Shown: piece by piece, positions 25,939-35,591 of the stretch | How the letters are laid out: each line of letters opens with the position of its first letter | Numbering within the stretch: the first letter of the stretch is position 1 | Origin: Thermatribacter velox | Lineage (GTDB): Bacteria; Atribacterota; Atribacteria; Atribacterales; Thermatribacteraceae | Assembly: GCF_038396615.1 (NCBI RefSeq) | Contig: NZ_CP121689.1 | Location: 310,001 to 374,000 of the forward strand | Reading direction: 5' to 3' | Length of the DNA stretch: 64,000 bases | Notes under the pieces: generated by a model | The model's input: only the letters and a program-made list of their open reading frames with translations | What the model was told of the DNA's origin: nothing | The model's database searches: none | Position numbers and translations under genes: made by a program

Positions 25939-25965
25939 TGATAGAGTTTTTCAGGAGGCATTTTT

Positions 25966-28533
25966 ATGCTTGGTGTTTTAAAAGAATTTTGGTCAAAGAA
26001 AACCCAGGATCGCTTAATAAAGAAGCTTTATGAAGAGTATGTGGTACCTATCAATGCTCTGGAAAGTGATATTGCTCGCCTCAGCGATGCGGAGCTTCGA
26101 GCTAAAACGGACCAGTTTCGGGAACGCCTTCAAGCGGGGGAGACGCTTGACGATTTGCTTCGAGAAGCTTTTGCTGTGGTTCGTGAGGCAGCGAAGCGCG
26201 TGGTGGGCATGCGCCACTTTGACGTGCAAATCATGGGTGCAGTGGTCCTGCATCAGGGCAAAATCGCCGAAATGCAAACTGGTGAAGGAAAGACCCTGGT
26301 GGCTACCATGCCTGCGTATTTGAATGCTCTGACTGGGCGGGGTGTACATATAGTCACCGTCAACGACTATCTGGCCAAACGCGACCGCTTCTGGATGGGA
26401 CCTATTTACGAGTTTTTGGGTCTTTCCGTTGGTCTTATTCAACACGATTCTTCACGGGAGGAGCGCAAAAAGGCCTATAGCTGTGACATAACCTATGGTA
26501 CCAACACTGAATTTGGTTTTGATTACCTCAGGGACAACATGGCGGTGCGCCGCGAAGATATTGTGCAAAGGGAACTGCACTATGCCATTATCGACGAGGT
26601 GGACAGCATCTTGATTGACGAGGCCAGGACTCCCCTTATTATTTCTGGCCCTGCTGAGGAATCTACTGAAATATATTATAAGATTGACCGGGTGGTCAGG
26701 CGGCTCCGCCAGGGAGAACACTTTGACATAGAAGAGAAAACCAAGGCGGTATGGCTTACCGAAGAAGGTGTGCGAGAGGTAGAGAAGCTACTCCACGTTG
26801 ACAATCTCTATGAAGATACGGGTAAGGGAACGCTGGAGCACTTGGTGAGGCAGGCTCTGCGGGCTCACCACCTTTATCGGAAAGATGTGGATTATGTGGT
26901 GAAAAATGGCGAGGTTATCATTGTTGATGAGTTTACAGGAAGACTGATGCATGGTCGCCGCTACAGCGATGGTTTGCATCAGGCAATTGAGGCCAAGGAA
27001 AAGCTACAGGTTAAGGAGGAGAACCAGACCCTGGCCTCAATCAGCTATCAGAATTATTTTCGCATGTATGAAAAGATATGCGGAATGACTGGTACTGCCA
27101 AGACGGAAGAAGAGGAATTCATTTTTACCTATGGGATGCCGGTGGTGGTCATTCCTACCAACAAGCCCTTGCGGCGCACTAACCTGCAGGATGTCATTTA
27201 CCGCACCGAAGAAGAGAAGTTTGAGGCGGTGGTGGAAGAAATAGAAAAACTGCACCGCCAGGGCAGGCCTGTTCTGGTGGGTACGGTTTCCATCGAGAAG
27301 TCAGAACGGTTGAGCAGAATGCTACATAAAAAGGGCATTCCTCACCAAGTTCTCAATGCCAAGAACCACGAGAAAGAGGCTGAAATAATTGCCCAGGCTG
27401 GGCAAAGAGGAGCGGTGACCATTTCCACCAACATGGCTGGTCGGGGAACCGACATCGTTCTTGGTGAGGGTGTTGCTGAACTGGGTGGGTTGCATGTAAT
27501 TGGTACCGAACGGCACGAGAGCCGACGCATTGATAATCAGCTGCGAGGCAGGGCTGGTCGGCAGGGCGATCCTGGTTCTTCCCAGTTTTTTCTTTCTCTT
27601 GAAGATGATCTGCTGCGCCTTTTTGGTTCCGAAAGAATTGCAAACATTATGGACCGCTTTGGCGTTGAGCGAGGGGTGCCCATTGAGCATCCTCTGGTAA
27701 CCAGAATGATTGAGTCGGCACAGAAAAAGGTGGAGAGCTATCACTTTGGTTTACGAAAAACGCTTCTCCGCTACGATGACATTATGAACAAGCAACGAGA
27801 GGTTATTTACTCGCAGCGGCGAATGGTTCTTTTTGCTGATAGCGTAAGGCCTTTTGTTTTGCAAATGATGGAAGAAGTGGTTGAAGAGATTCTGGGAGCT
27901 TATGCCGATGAAAAGCTGTACCCTGAAGAGTGGGATTGGGAAGGTCTGGATAGGAGGCTGTATTACCTTTTTGGATGGAGTTTGAGGATTGCCGAAGCAG
28001 AGAGGCCTTCCTTTGATAGGGATAAACTGAGAGAGCTTATTTTGGAGAAGTTGAAAACCACCTACCAGGAAAAAGTGCAATCGGTTGGTGAAGATGTTTT
28101 CAGAGAGATTGAACGTTACGTTCTCTTAAGGGTTGTGGACACCCATTGGAAGGATCACCTGCACAACATGGATCACCTTCGGGAAGGTATTGGCTTGCGT
28201 GCTGTTGGCCAGAGAGACCCCTTTGTGGAGTATCAGCTGGAAGCGTTTGATATGTTCCAGGACATGATTGCTCGCATTAGGGAAGACACTCTGCGTTATC
28301 TCTTGCGGATTCGCGTAGTTGATAAGACCGGTGGTTCTCAAAGTTCCCAAGTTGCCAAAGCTTCGGCTTTGCGTTCTTCCTCCCAGGGTAAGGAAGTGAA
28401 GAGCGGAGTTTCTTCCCGGATTACTTCAGCTACGAGTGCTTTTCCGAAAGAAGGACGAAAAAAGGTGGGTCGCAACGATCCCTGTCCCTGCGGTAGTGGT
28501 TTGAAGTATAAATATTGTTGCGGTAAAAAATAG
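25966..28533 (+). CDS. secA: preprotein translocase ATPase SecA
   Basis: An 855-residue SecA, the motor that drives unfolded proteins through SecYEG. Visible features are Walker [10 protein letters not shown] (about residue 102), the DEAD-like [11 protein letters not shown], and the helicase-like GRGTDIVLG. The C-terminal zinc finger is [14 protein letters not shown], which contacts SecB or ribosomes. Full length for the family. The ribosome site AGGAGG is 8 bp before the ATG, and a promoter is present upstream. Confidence 0.98.
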   Translation: MLGVLKEFWSKKTQDRLIKKLYEEYVVPINALESDIARLSDAELRAKTDQFRERLQAGETLDDLLREAFAVVREAAKRVVGMRHFDVQIMGAVVLHQGKIAEMQTGEGKTLVATMPAYLNALTGRGVHIVTVNDYLAKRDRFWMGPIYEFLGLSVGLIQHDSSREERKKAYSCDITYGTNTEFGFDYLRDNMAVRREDIVQRELHYAIIDEVDSILIDEARTPLIISGPAEESTEIYYKIDRVVRRLRQGEHFDIEEKTKAVWLTEEGVREVEKLLHVDNLYEDTGKGTLEHLVRQALRAHHLYRKDVDYVVKNGEVIIVDEFTGRLMHGRRYSDGLHQAIEAKEKLQVKEENQTLASISYQNYFRMYEKICGMTGTAKTEEEEFIFTYGMPVVVIPTNKPLRRTNLQDVIYRTEEEKFEAVVEEIEKLHRQGRPVLVGTVSIEKSERLSRMLHKKGIPHQVLNAKNHEKEAEIIAQAGQRGAVTISTNMAGRGTDIVLGEGVAELGGLHVIGTERHESRRIDNQLRGRAGRQGDPGSSQFFLSLEDDLLRLFGSERIANIMDRFGVERGVPIEHPLVTRMIESAQKKVESYHFGLRKTLLRYDDIMNKQREVIYSQRRMVLFADSVRPFVLQMMEEVVEEILGAYADEKLYPEEWDWEGLDRRLYYLFGWSLRIAEAERPSFDRDKLRELILEKLKTTYQEKVQSVGEDVFREIERYVLLRVVDTHWKDHLHNMDHLREGIGLRAVGQRDPFVEYQLEAFDMFQDMIARIREDTLRYLLRIRVVDKTGGSQSSQVAKASALRSSSQGKEVKSGVSSRITSATSAFPKEGRKKVGRNDPCPCGSGLKYKYCCGKK

Positions 28534-28551
28534 AGAAAGGGTGATGCTGTT

Positions 28552-29647
28552 ATGAACACCGAGTTGAACGTTGAATTGCAGCAGATCGAGGAAAAACTTA
28601 AAGAAATCGGAGGGTATCTTTGACCGGCGCGGAGTTCGGGAACGCCTTGAGAGACTGGAAAGAGAAATGTCCCAGAGCGGCTTCTGGGATGACCCCCAGA
28701 AGCAGAATCGGGTTTTAAAGGAATACAAGTTTTACCGTAACCTGGTTGATAGCTTTGAATCGCTGAATAAAAAACTTGAGGAAAGCAAGGAGTTTGCGCA
28801 ACTCATTTCGCCTGCTGACCCGGAGTATTCAGAGCTGGTTAAAGAGGTCAAAGAGCTCTCAGCCATGAGTGAAGACCTGGAAATTCGCATTTTCTTTCAG
28901 GAAGAAGAAGATGCTAAAAATGCAATCGTGACCATCCATTCTGGAGCTGGAGGTACAGAATCACAAGACTGGGTGCAAATGCTTTTCAGAATGTATACTC
29001 GTTTTTGCGAGCGAAAAGGGTTTACGGTAACGGTTACCGATGTTTTAGAGGGTGAAGAAGCTGGCTTTAAGCATGTCACGTTTATCGTGCAGGGCGACTA
29101 TGCTTACGGGTATCTCAAGTCAGAGCACGGAGTGCACAGGCTTATTCGGATTTCTCCTTTTGACGCTAATCGTAGACGTCACACCACTTTTGCCCTGGTG
29201 GATGTGATTCCGGAAATGGGCGAGGAAGTTGATATCGAGATTAACCCCCAGGACTTAAAAATAGAGACTTTCCGGGCCGGGGGACATGGGGGCCAGCATG
29301 TCAACGTTACTGATTCTGCAGTTCGAATTACTCATTTACCTACTGGCATAGTTGTGCAGTGCCAGAATGAACGTTCCCAGCACCAGAACAAGGCAGTTGC
29401 CATGAAGATTTTGAAGGCCAGGCTTTACAAGTACTATGAAGAGAAACAGAAACAAAAGTTGCAGGAAATTAAAGGCGAACACAAGGATATTGCCTGGGGG
29501 AATCAAATCCGCACTTATGTTTTTCATCCTTATAACCTGGTCAAAGACCATCGCACCGGGCATGAAGTGGGCAATGTGCAGAGAGTGATGGATGGAGAAA
29601 TTGATGATTTCATAGAGGCTTTTTTGAAAGAGGAAGCAAAGATATGA
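28552..29647 (+). CDS. prfB: peptide chain release factor 2, with programmed +1 frameshift
   Basis: The first 23 codons (28552-28620) end at an in-frame TGA (28621-28623); a +1 slip on CTT lets reading continue at GAC (28622), giving a protein of about 364 residues. The site AGGGTATCTTTGA has the internal Shine-Dalgarno, slippery CTT and TGA arrangement used in bacterial prfB. RF2 itself reads UGA, so low RF2 raises frameshifting (autoregulation). The second frame contains the catalytic GGQ (AGGHGGQHVN) and the Arg/Ser-rich segment GVHRLIRISPFD. It overlaps the following gene by 4 bp. Confidence 0.97.
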
Positions 29648-30492
29648 AGGTTTACGCGCTGGTTGGAGCAACCGGGACTGGTAAAAGCTATCGTGCGCCT
29701 CAGATTGCTCAGGAGCTGGGCATTGATTGTATTATCGACGATGGTCTGTTAATTTCTCAGGGAAAAATCATAGCTGGCACTTCGGCGAAGGCAGAAATCA
29801 GCAAGATACGGGCGGCTAAAGTGGCCGTTTTTTATTTCCCTGAACATCGCGAACAAGTCAAACAGGCCATTCGAGAGTTGAGGCCCGAGAAAATTTTGAT
29901 ACTGGGTATTTCTTACCAGATGGTTTGCAAGATTTGTGAACGGCTGGAGTTGCCGTTTCCCGAAGAAGTGATTAACATCGAAAATATTGTTAGTGTTGAA
30001 GAAATAGAGTTGGCTCGCTCAGCAAGGGAGCTGGAAGGTAAACACACTATTCCGGTTCCATTGGTAGAAATTAAGCGCAATTTGTGGGGTAACCTTGTGG
30101 ATTCGCTACCGTCTGCGGTGTGGAGGTTCTTTTATTCGTATCGTGGCAAGACTGTGGTGCGGCCCCCTTTCAGCTATCTTGGTAAGCTGGTGGTCAGCAA
30201 GCGAGCTCTTCGCTCATTAATTTTTAAATTGTTAGCGGGCATGACCTTTATAGAGACTGTGAATCGTATTGATATTCACTGGGAAGCGGGGGGAGTTGTG
30301 GTAGTGGTGGGATGTGTTTTCAGAAAAGAAAGGTCCATTTCCTCTGCTTGTGATACACTGCGTAAGAGTCTGCAGGATCGAGTAATGTACCTTACTGGTG
30401 TGGAGCTGCGCCGGATAGATGTGGATATAGAGGGTATCGTGGGAGTAAAGCCTGATTTTGTTACCAGAGAAGTTTCAGTAGTCAGTAAATAA
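29644..30492 (+). CDS. P-loop NTPase fused to an Asp23/Gls24-like domain
   Basis: A 282-residue protein. The N-terminal half opens with a Walker A loop, VGATGTGKSYRA (residues 7-18), and reads like a small kinase or NTPase of the adenylate-kinase/UMP-kinase-like class, with LILGISYQMVC as a likely beta-strand/helix. The C-terminal half (residues about 180-280) has the pattern LLAGMTFIETVNRIDIHWEAGG ... VELRRIDVDIEGI, which resembles the Asp23 fold. It is coupled to prfB by an ATGA overlap. The function is unknown; a nucleotide-dependent envelope or regulatory role is inference from the fused domain. Confidence 0.72.
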   Translation: MKVYALVGATGTGKSYRAPQIAQELGIDCIIDDGLLISQGKIIAGTSAKAEISKIRAAKVAVFYFPEHREQVKQAIRELRPEKILILGISYQMVCKICERLELPFPEEVINIENIVSVEEIELARSARELEGKHTIPVPLVEIKRNLWGNLVDSLPSAVWRFFYSYRGKTVVRPPFSYLGKLVVSKRALRSLIFKLLAGMTFIETVNRIDIHWEAGGVVVVVGCVFRKERSISSACDTLRKSLQDRVMYLTGVELRRIDVDIEGIVGVKPDFVTREVSVVSK

Positions 30493-30514
30493 GATCTGTA
30501 TGGAGTGAAAGAGC

Positions 30515-32074
30515 ATGGCTTACAAAACGCTTCGCGAGCTGGTAGCAGAGCTTCTACAGAAAGAAAATGTGCTTTTTGAAGGTGGAGGCAAAAAAGCGAT
30601 TGAAAAGCAGCATGCGGGAGGTAAGCTTTTTGCCCGTGAGCGCCTGGAACTCCTCCTTGATCCGGGGAGTTTTGAGGAAATAGACCTTTTTGTTGCTCAC
30701 CGCTCTACCTATTTTGGAATGGACAAGAGAGAACTTCCTGCTGATGGTGTGGTGACTGGCCTGGGCACTGTGGATGGAAGGTTGGTTTGTGTGTATTCCC
30801 AGGACTTCACGGTGATGGGTGGTTCTCTTGGTGAGATGCACGCTAAAAAAATCTGCAAGTTGATGGACATTGCTCAAAAAGTTGGTGCTCCGCTCATTGG
30901 TATTAACGATTCTGGTGGGGCTCGTATTCAGGAAGGCATTGACTCGCTTTCTGGATATGGGGAGATATTTTACCGCAACACCCAAGCTTCAGGAGTAATC
31001 CCCCAGATAGCGGTCATTGCTGGACCCTGTGCTGGTGGAGCAGTGTACTCCCCAGCCCTCATGGATTTTGTTTTCATGATTGAGGGAGTTAGCAAAATGT
31101 TTGTTACCGGTCCTCAGGTGGTTAAAGCGGCTACTGGTGAGGAGATAAGCGCTGAAGAGCTGGGTGGTGCGGAAACTCACGCCAGAAAAAGCGGAGTTGC
31201 CCACTTCGTGGGCAAAAACGAAGAAGACACGTTCCGGATGGTGCGTGAATTGCTGAGTTTTTTGCCCTCCAATAACGCCGAAGACCCTCCTTTTAAGGAG
31301 TGCAGTGACCCCGTAGACAGAAGAAATACTCTATTTTACGACCTGATGCCGGCTAATCCCAACAAGTCCTATGACATGAAAAAAATTATTCAGGAAGTGG
31401 TTGATGACCATTCTTTTCTGGAAGTGCACCGCCACTTTGCACCCAACATTGTGGTTGGTTTTGCTCGGATAGGGGGTTATGTGGTGGGCATCATAGCTAA
31501 CCAGCCCCAGCATTTGGCTGGGTGCCTGGACATTGACGCTGCCGATAAGGCTTCAAGGTTTATCCGCTTTTGTGATTGCTTCAACATCCCTCTGGTCACC
31601 CTGGTGGATGTACCCGGATTTTTGCCGGGTAGCTATCAGGAGTTTGGAGGTATCATTCGTCACGGAGCTAAAATGCTTTACGCATACTCGGAAGCAACAG
31701 TGCCCAAGATTACGCTCATCATTCGCAAGGCCTATGGTGGCGCTTATCTTGCCATGTGCAGTCGTCATCTTGGGGCTGATATGGTTTTTGCCTGGCCGAC
31801 TGCAGAGATAGCGGTAATGGGGGCTGAAGGTGCAGTGAATATCGTTTTTCGTAAAGAGATTGAGGAGGCTCTGGATCCTGAATTAAAGCGCCAGGAAGTT
31901 ATTGCCAGATATCGAGAAGAGTTTTATAATCCCTTCCAGGCTGCCCGAAGGGGATATGTGGATCAGGTGATTGATCCTCAATATACCAGGCTCAAGATTG
32001 CTCGAGCCCTTGAAGTTTTCTGGACTAAAAGAGAAACTGGAAAGGGGAAAAAACATGGTAATTTCCCGGTTTGA
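30515..32074 (+). CDS. acyl-CoA carboxyltransferase subunit (MmdA/PccB type)
   Basis: A 519-residue biotin-dependent carboxyltransferase that moves carboxylate between biotin and an acyl-CoA such as methylmalonyl/propionyl-CoA. Hallmarks are DPGSFEEIDLF, GGSLGEMHAKKICKLMD, INDSGGARIQEG, GPCAGGAVYSPAL and LVDVPGFLPG. Two small genes follow, a gamma-like peptide and a biotin carrier, as in sodium-pumping methylmalonyl-CoA decarboxylase operons. Neither the membrane beta subunit nor a biotin carboxylase is encoded in this window. Decarboxylase or carboxylase use therefore remains open. Confidence 0.9.
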   Translation: MAYKTLRELVAELLQKENVLFEGGGKKAIEKQHAGGKLFARERLELLLDPGSFEEIDLFVAHRSTYFGMDKRELPADGVVTGLGTVDGRLVCVYSQDFTVMGGSLGEMHAKKICKLMDIAQKVGAPLIGINDSGGARIQEGIDSLSGYGEIFYRNTQASGVIPQIAVIAGPCAGGAVYSPALMDFVFMIEGVSKMFVTGPQVVKAATGEEISAEELGGAETHARKSGVAHFVGKNEEDTFRMVRELLSFLPSNNAEDPPFKECSDPVDRRNTLFYDLMPANPNKSYDMKKIIQEVVDDHSFLEVHRHFAPNIVVGFARIGGYVVGIIANQPQHLAGCLDIDAADKASRFIRFCDCFNIPLVTLVDVPGFLPGSYQEFGGIIRHGAKMLYAYSEATVPKITLIIRKAYGGAYLAMCSRHLGADMVFAWPTAEIAVMGAEGAVNIVFRKEIEEALDPELKRQEVIARYREEFYNPFQAARRGYVDQVIDPQYTRLKIARALEVFWTKRETGKGKKHGNFPV

Positions 32075-32255
32075 GATGCCCGAGGGCCTTGAGCTCAAAA
32101 AAGTTGCAGCGGTGGTTGGTGCCATTCTGGCTTATCTTGAGGAGGAGCAAAAGGCTCCTGGTTCGCCAGCTTACACTTACGTTAAAAGAAAGAGCATCTC
32201 CTGGAGAAGGCTTGCCTTGCAGGAGCAATGTTTCGAATTCTCTTTAAGGAGGTAG
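32055..32255 (+). CDS. small subunit resembling the soluble part of decarboxylase gamma/delta chains
   Basis: A 66-residue protein starting at ATG 32055, 20 bp inside the end of the carboxyltransferase gene, behind AAGGGG. The segment KKVAAVVGAILAYL followed by YVKRKSISWRRLAL resembles the C-terminal cytoplasmic part of OadG/MmdD-type subunits (an Ala-rich helix followed by a basic stretch with SxxW). The N-terminal membrane anchor of those subunits is missing. It probably organises the carboxyltransferase/biotin-carrier complex. Confidence 0.65.
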   Translation: MVISRFEMPEGLELKKVAAVVGAILAYLEEEQKAPGSPAYTYVKRKSISWRRLALQEQCFEFSLRR

Positions 32256-32261
32256 CCCGAA

Positions 32262-32630
32262 ATGCGCAGGTTTCGAGTTCGCATAAATGGAGAAGAATTT
32301 GAAGTTGAAGTCAGTGAGCTACAGGAAGAAACCGTTCCTCAATTGAAAATTCAGAAACCGGAGCGTAAGGTGGAGTCACAAAGCACTTCTGGGTCTTCCC
32401 TTAAGGTAACCACTACACTGCGGGCTCCCATGCCAGGCAGAATTCTGGAAGTTAATGTCCAGAAGGGGCAGAAGATTGAGGCAGGACATGTTGCTTTTGT
32501 ATTGGAAGCCATGAAAATGGAGAACGAAATCGTGGTTGAGAATGCTGGAACGGTTACCCAGGTTTATGTTGAAGAGAATGACGTTGTCGACCATGGAGAT
32601 CCTCTGGCGGAGATTGAGGAGTTGCGTTAA
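32262..32630 (+). CDS. biotin carboxyl carrier protein
   Basis: A 122-residue biotinyl-domain protein. The biotinylated lysine is K85 in VLEAMKMEN, preceded by APMPGRILEV. The linker (residues about 20-55) is rich in Ser, Gln and charged residues. It serves the carboxyltransferase encoded upstream as the mobile carboxyl carrier. The stop codon is followed with a 1-bp overlap by the next gene. Confidence 0.92.
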   Translation: MRRFRVRINGEEFEVEVSELQEETVPQLKIQKPERKVESQSTSGSSLKVTTTLRAPMPGRILEVNVQKGQKIEAGHVAFVLEAMKMENEIVVENAGTVTQVYVEENDVVDHGDPLAEIEELR

Positions 32631-34495
32631 TGCGTTCCGTTGAAAACAAAAGGCTTCTTTTGGGGTGGTTACTACTCATCCTGACTTTGCTCTTTAGCCT
32701 GCCTCTCCTTGGGGTTAGGATCCGGGACGAGCTCTCCAGGAAAAAAGTCGAACTGGTAGTTGATTTTAACGATGTTACCTACCTGGCAGGTATCACAGGC
32801 ACTAACGTCTTTTCTCTCCTTCAGGAACTCAAGAAACAAGGTTTCCAGACCGTGGGTGTGAGCGAACCTTCTTTTAAAGATTTGAGAGACAGAGGTTTGA
32901 TTCAGTTAATCCAGTTCCCTGATGGAGAGGATGGCTTGCGGTATTTTCGCGTTTCCAGTGCTGACCTGGCTCAGCGTATTGAAAGACAACTTTTACTTCT
33001 TGGTAAAAAAGTCAGGGTTGTGGACACTCATGTTCTGGGTAGCAATGTTTTTCCCGAAGAAGAAGAACGGCTGGGCACAGGTTTTGATGTAGAGTTGCTT
33101 GCCCAGCTTAAAGAAGAAGGCTATGGGGTGATTTTCCGTCCTCGAAACTGGCCCTTTTTTCCTGCTGACAATTTGAAGAGATATCTCCAGGAAGAATTCT
33201 GGGGTCTGGGTAAAGGCGTTATTTTTAGTGGGGAGGAAGTGCTTGGTTTTGGTAGCTCTGAAAACCTGAATAGCGTAGTAGAGTTTTTCCAGAAACGTTC
33301 TCTTTACTGGGGGTATCTGGAGTTTGTGGGCCAGCGCGGTGAGCTGTATCTGGCTCATTCCCTGCCTTATTCTTCTGTGGTTAGAGTGCACAGCATTCCC
33401 CTTGAAGAACTCAAGCGCTATACTCCTCCTGAGGCGGTGGAGAGATTTCTGCGGGCGGTGAAAGAGCGCTCAGTGGGTGTCTTGTATGTGCGTTTTTTCA
33501 GGGATCTCGCTCCCAGGCCTCTGGAACAGAACCTGGAATACCTCAGCAAACTCAGGTCATCGTTGCTTAAGGCTGGTTTTGAGCTGGGTTCAGCAGGTAC
33601 TCCCCGGGATTTCAGGGTTTCTTATCCCTTATTATTTGTTTTCTGTGGGCTGGTATCTGTGGTTGCTTCTTTGGTATTCTGGTTTTTCTTCCCCCGGGGC
33701 TTTTGGTTGGGATTGCCTGTGCTGGGCTTTTTATGCTTGGTGGTTGCCCGAAGCTGGCTCCAGGGCGTTACCTTGCTGGGGATGCTGGCAGGGGTTTTTT
33801 GTCCCGCCTTACCGGTGCTTTTCTTAATGGACCCTGCACTCAAACACCGACCATTCCTTTTGAAGTTGCTAACCGCTTTTGGTTTAGCCTTCGCAGGGGG
33901 TTTTATTGTCGCATCAACGCTGTACAATCCTCTTTTTGTCCTGCGTATAGAGCAGTACCAGGGGGTTAAAGTATCCTTGTTGGTACCTCTATTCATAATA
34001 GTGCTCTATTACTTTAGAGCTGGTTTGTCAGGCGTTACCCTGGAGCAGGTTTTTCTGGGGCGCTTACGGAGAGTGGAGCTTTTCCTGGCTGGTTTGTTTG
34101 CAGTTGGCTTTGCTTTTTACCTGTTCAGGTCGGGCAATTTTCCCCTGCTTCCTGCTTCTGACCTGGAACTCAAAATGCGTCTGGTGCTGGAAAAATTGCT
34201 GTTTGCTCGTCCTCGCACCAAAGAGTTCCTGGTAGGATACCCGGCGCTCTGGCTGGTTTGGTGGCTGCAAAAGCGGGAGATTTTACCGGTTTATCGTTTG
34301 GGACTCTGGATTGCGGTTGGTATTGGATTTACGACGTTCTTTAACTCATTCTGTCATCTGCACACACCTTTTTTGTTTACCCTGCTTCGTTTCTTTAACG
34401 CCCTTTTGCTGAGCTTTCCAGTATTTGCAGTGTATTTTCTGGTCTTGAAATTCTTTTTGTGGGTATGGGATTACATAAAAAGCTGGGGTGAATAA
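32630..34495 (+). CDS. DUF5693-family multi-pass membrane protein
   Basis: A 621-residue membrane protein. One N-terminal segment (residues about 10-28) is followed by a roughly 290-residue soluble, probably extracytoplasmic part, and then by 8-9 hydrophobic segments from residue 325 to the end. This layout matches the DUF5693 proteins found next to csaB in Firmicutes and related lineages. The neighbouring csaB-like and tagA-like genes tie it to cell-surface polymer assembly. The activity is unknown. Confidence 0.78.
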   Translation: MRSVENKRLLLGWLLLILTLLFSLPLLGVRIRDELSRKKVELVVDFNDVTYLAGITGTNVFSLLQELKKQGFQTVGVSEPSFKDLRDRGLIQLIQFPDGEDGLRYFRVSSADLAQRIERQLLLLGKKVRVVDTHVLGSNVFPEEEERLGTGFDVELLAQLKEEGYGVIFRPRNWPFFPADNLKRYLQEEFWGLGKGVIFSGEEVLGFGSSENLNSVVEFFQKRSLYWGYLEFVGQRGELYLAHSLPYSSVVRVHSIPLEELKRYTPPEAVERFLRAVKERSVGVLYVRFFRDLAPRPLEQNLEYLSKLRSSLLKAGFELGSAGTPRDFRVSYPLLFVFCGLVSVVASLVFWFFFPRGFWLGLPVLGFLCLVVARSWLQGVTLLGMLAGVFCPALPVLFLMDPALKHRPFLLKLLTAFGLAFAGGFIVASTLYNPLFVLRIEQYQGVKVSLLVPLFIIVLYYFRAGLSGVTLEQVFLGRLRRVELFLAGLFAVGFAFYLFRSGNFPLLPASDLELKMRLVLEKLLFARPRTKEFLVGYPALWLVWWLQKREILPVYRLGLWIAVGIGFTTFFNSFCHLHTPFLFTLLRFFNALLLSFPVFAVYFLVLKFFLWVWDYIKSWGE

Positions 34496-35591
34496 CCGTT
34501 TGTCTTCTCGGGGTGTACGCTTTTTTCTCCTGGGTTATTACGGGTTTGGAAACTGGGGTGACGAGTTAAGCCTTCTGGCCAGCATAGAGACGCTTTCCCA
34601 AATTAGTGAAAAAACTGGTGTGCCTTTTTCCATAGAAGTGCTTTATGCTTCAACACAGCCGCTGATAGCTTTTCCTGGTAAGGTCCAAATTGTAGAGCGC
34701 AAAGAGTGGTTAGCAATTTTCAGGGCTTTACGCAGGGCTGATTTCGTGATGGTTGCTGGGGGGAGCTTGCTTCAGGATAAAACCAGTTTTCGTTCTCTTC
34801 TTTATTATCTCTTTCTTCTGCGACTGGCTCTTTGCTGGCGCAAAAAAGTCATTTTTTATGGATGCGGTCTGGGTCCCCTGGAGCGCACCCTCAGCCGCGT
34901 GATGGTTAATGCACTGTTGCAAAAGGTTTCTCTGTTCGTTGCCCGCGATACCGAAACCTTTCAGTATCTCACCTCTTTGAGAGGTTTGGAAGAGGTAGTA
35001 GTACTGGGGGGCGATCCGGTGCTTTACTGGTCTAATCGCCTGCCAGCTCGGAACCCTTCGGGCGAACGAGTTGCCTTTTTCCTGCGTTCTGAGGGGCTGA
35101 CTATGGAAAAGGTTTCCCGGGAACTGCAGTCTTTCGCCAAGCTCAGTGGGGAAAGGGTAGAGATTGTGGCTTTTCACGAAGCAAGAGATGGGCGCTTCCT
35201 TTCGGAAATTGCAAGAAGAGCGGGATGTTCATACAGAGTTTTTTCTAAACCGCAGGAGATATGGGATTATTTTTCTTCTCTAAAGATGGTTTTTTCAATG
35301 CGCTTGCATCCTTTGATAATAGCCACCTTGTTCGGAATACCCTGGTTTGCCTTTGATATAGATCCCAAGATTGCGGCTTTTTCTGACAGCCTGGGATTTA
35401 ACAACCTGCTTGCTCTTGACGATTTTGCGGCGCGTCAACTGAGCGAATGCTTGCAGTGTGTCCCTTCTCTCGGAGAGAAAATTTCGGCGGTTCGGCAATC
35501 CCTGGTAGAGAGTTATCTTGAGACGGAAAAATCGCTGCTCAATTATCTGGTTGCGGAAATGGAAAGGCGGGCAGGTGGGGATGCTTCCTGA
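34488..35591 (+). CDS. csaB: polysaccharide pyruvyl transferase, CsaB type
   Basis: A 367-residue pyruvyl transferase. The N-terminal motif LLGYYGFGNWGDELSL and the later SMRLHPLIIATLFGIPWFAFDIDPK are typical of CsaB, which adds ketal-pyruvate to secondary cell-wall polymers. Such pyruvylated polymers anchor S-layer proteins with SLH domains. It overlaps the DUF5693 gene by 8 bp and the tagA-like gene by about 11 bp, forming a tight surface-polymer cluster. An S-layer on this organism is a reasonable inference. Confidence 0.9.
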   Translation: MNNRLSSRGVRFFLLGYYGFGNWGDELSLLASIETLSQISEKTGVPFSIEVLYASTQPLIAFPGKVQIVERKEWLAIFRALRRADFVMVAGGSLLQDKTSFRSLLYYLFLLRLALCWRKKVIFYGCGLGPLERTLSRVMVNALLQKVSLFVARDTETFQYLTSLRGLEEVVVLGGDPVLYWSNRLPARNPSGERVAFFLRSEGLTMEKVSRELQSFAKLSGERVEIVAFHEARDGRFLSEIARRAGCSYRVFSKPQEIWDYFSSLKMVFSMRLHPLIIATLFGIPWFAFDIDPKIAAFSDSLGFNNLLALDDFAARQLSECLQCVPSLGEKISAVRQSLVESYLETEKSLLNYLVAEMERRAGGDAS

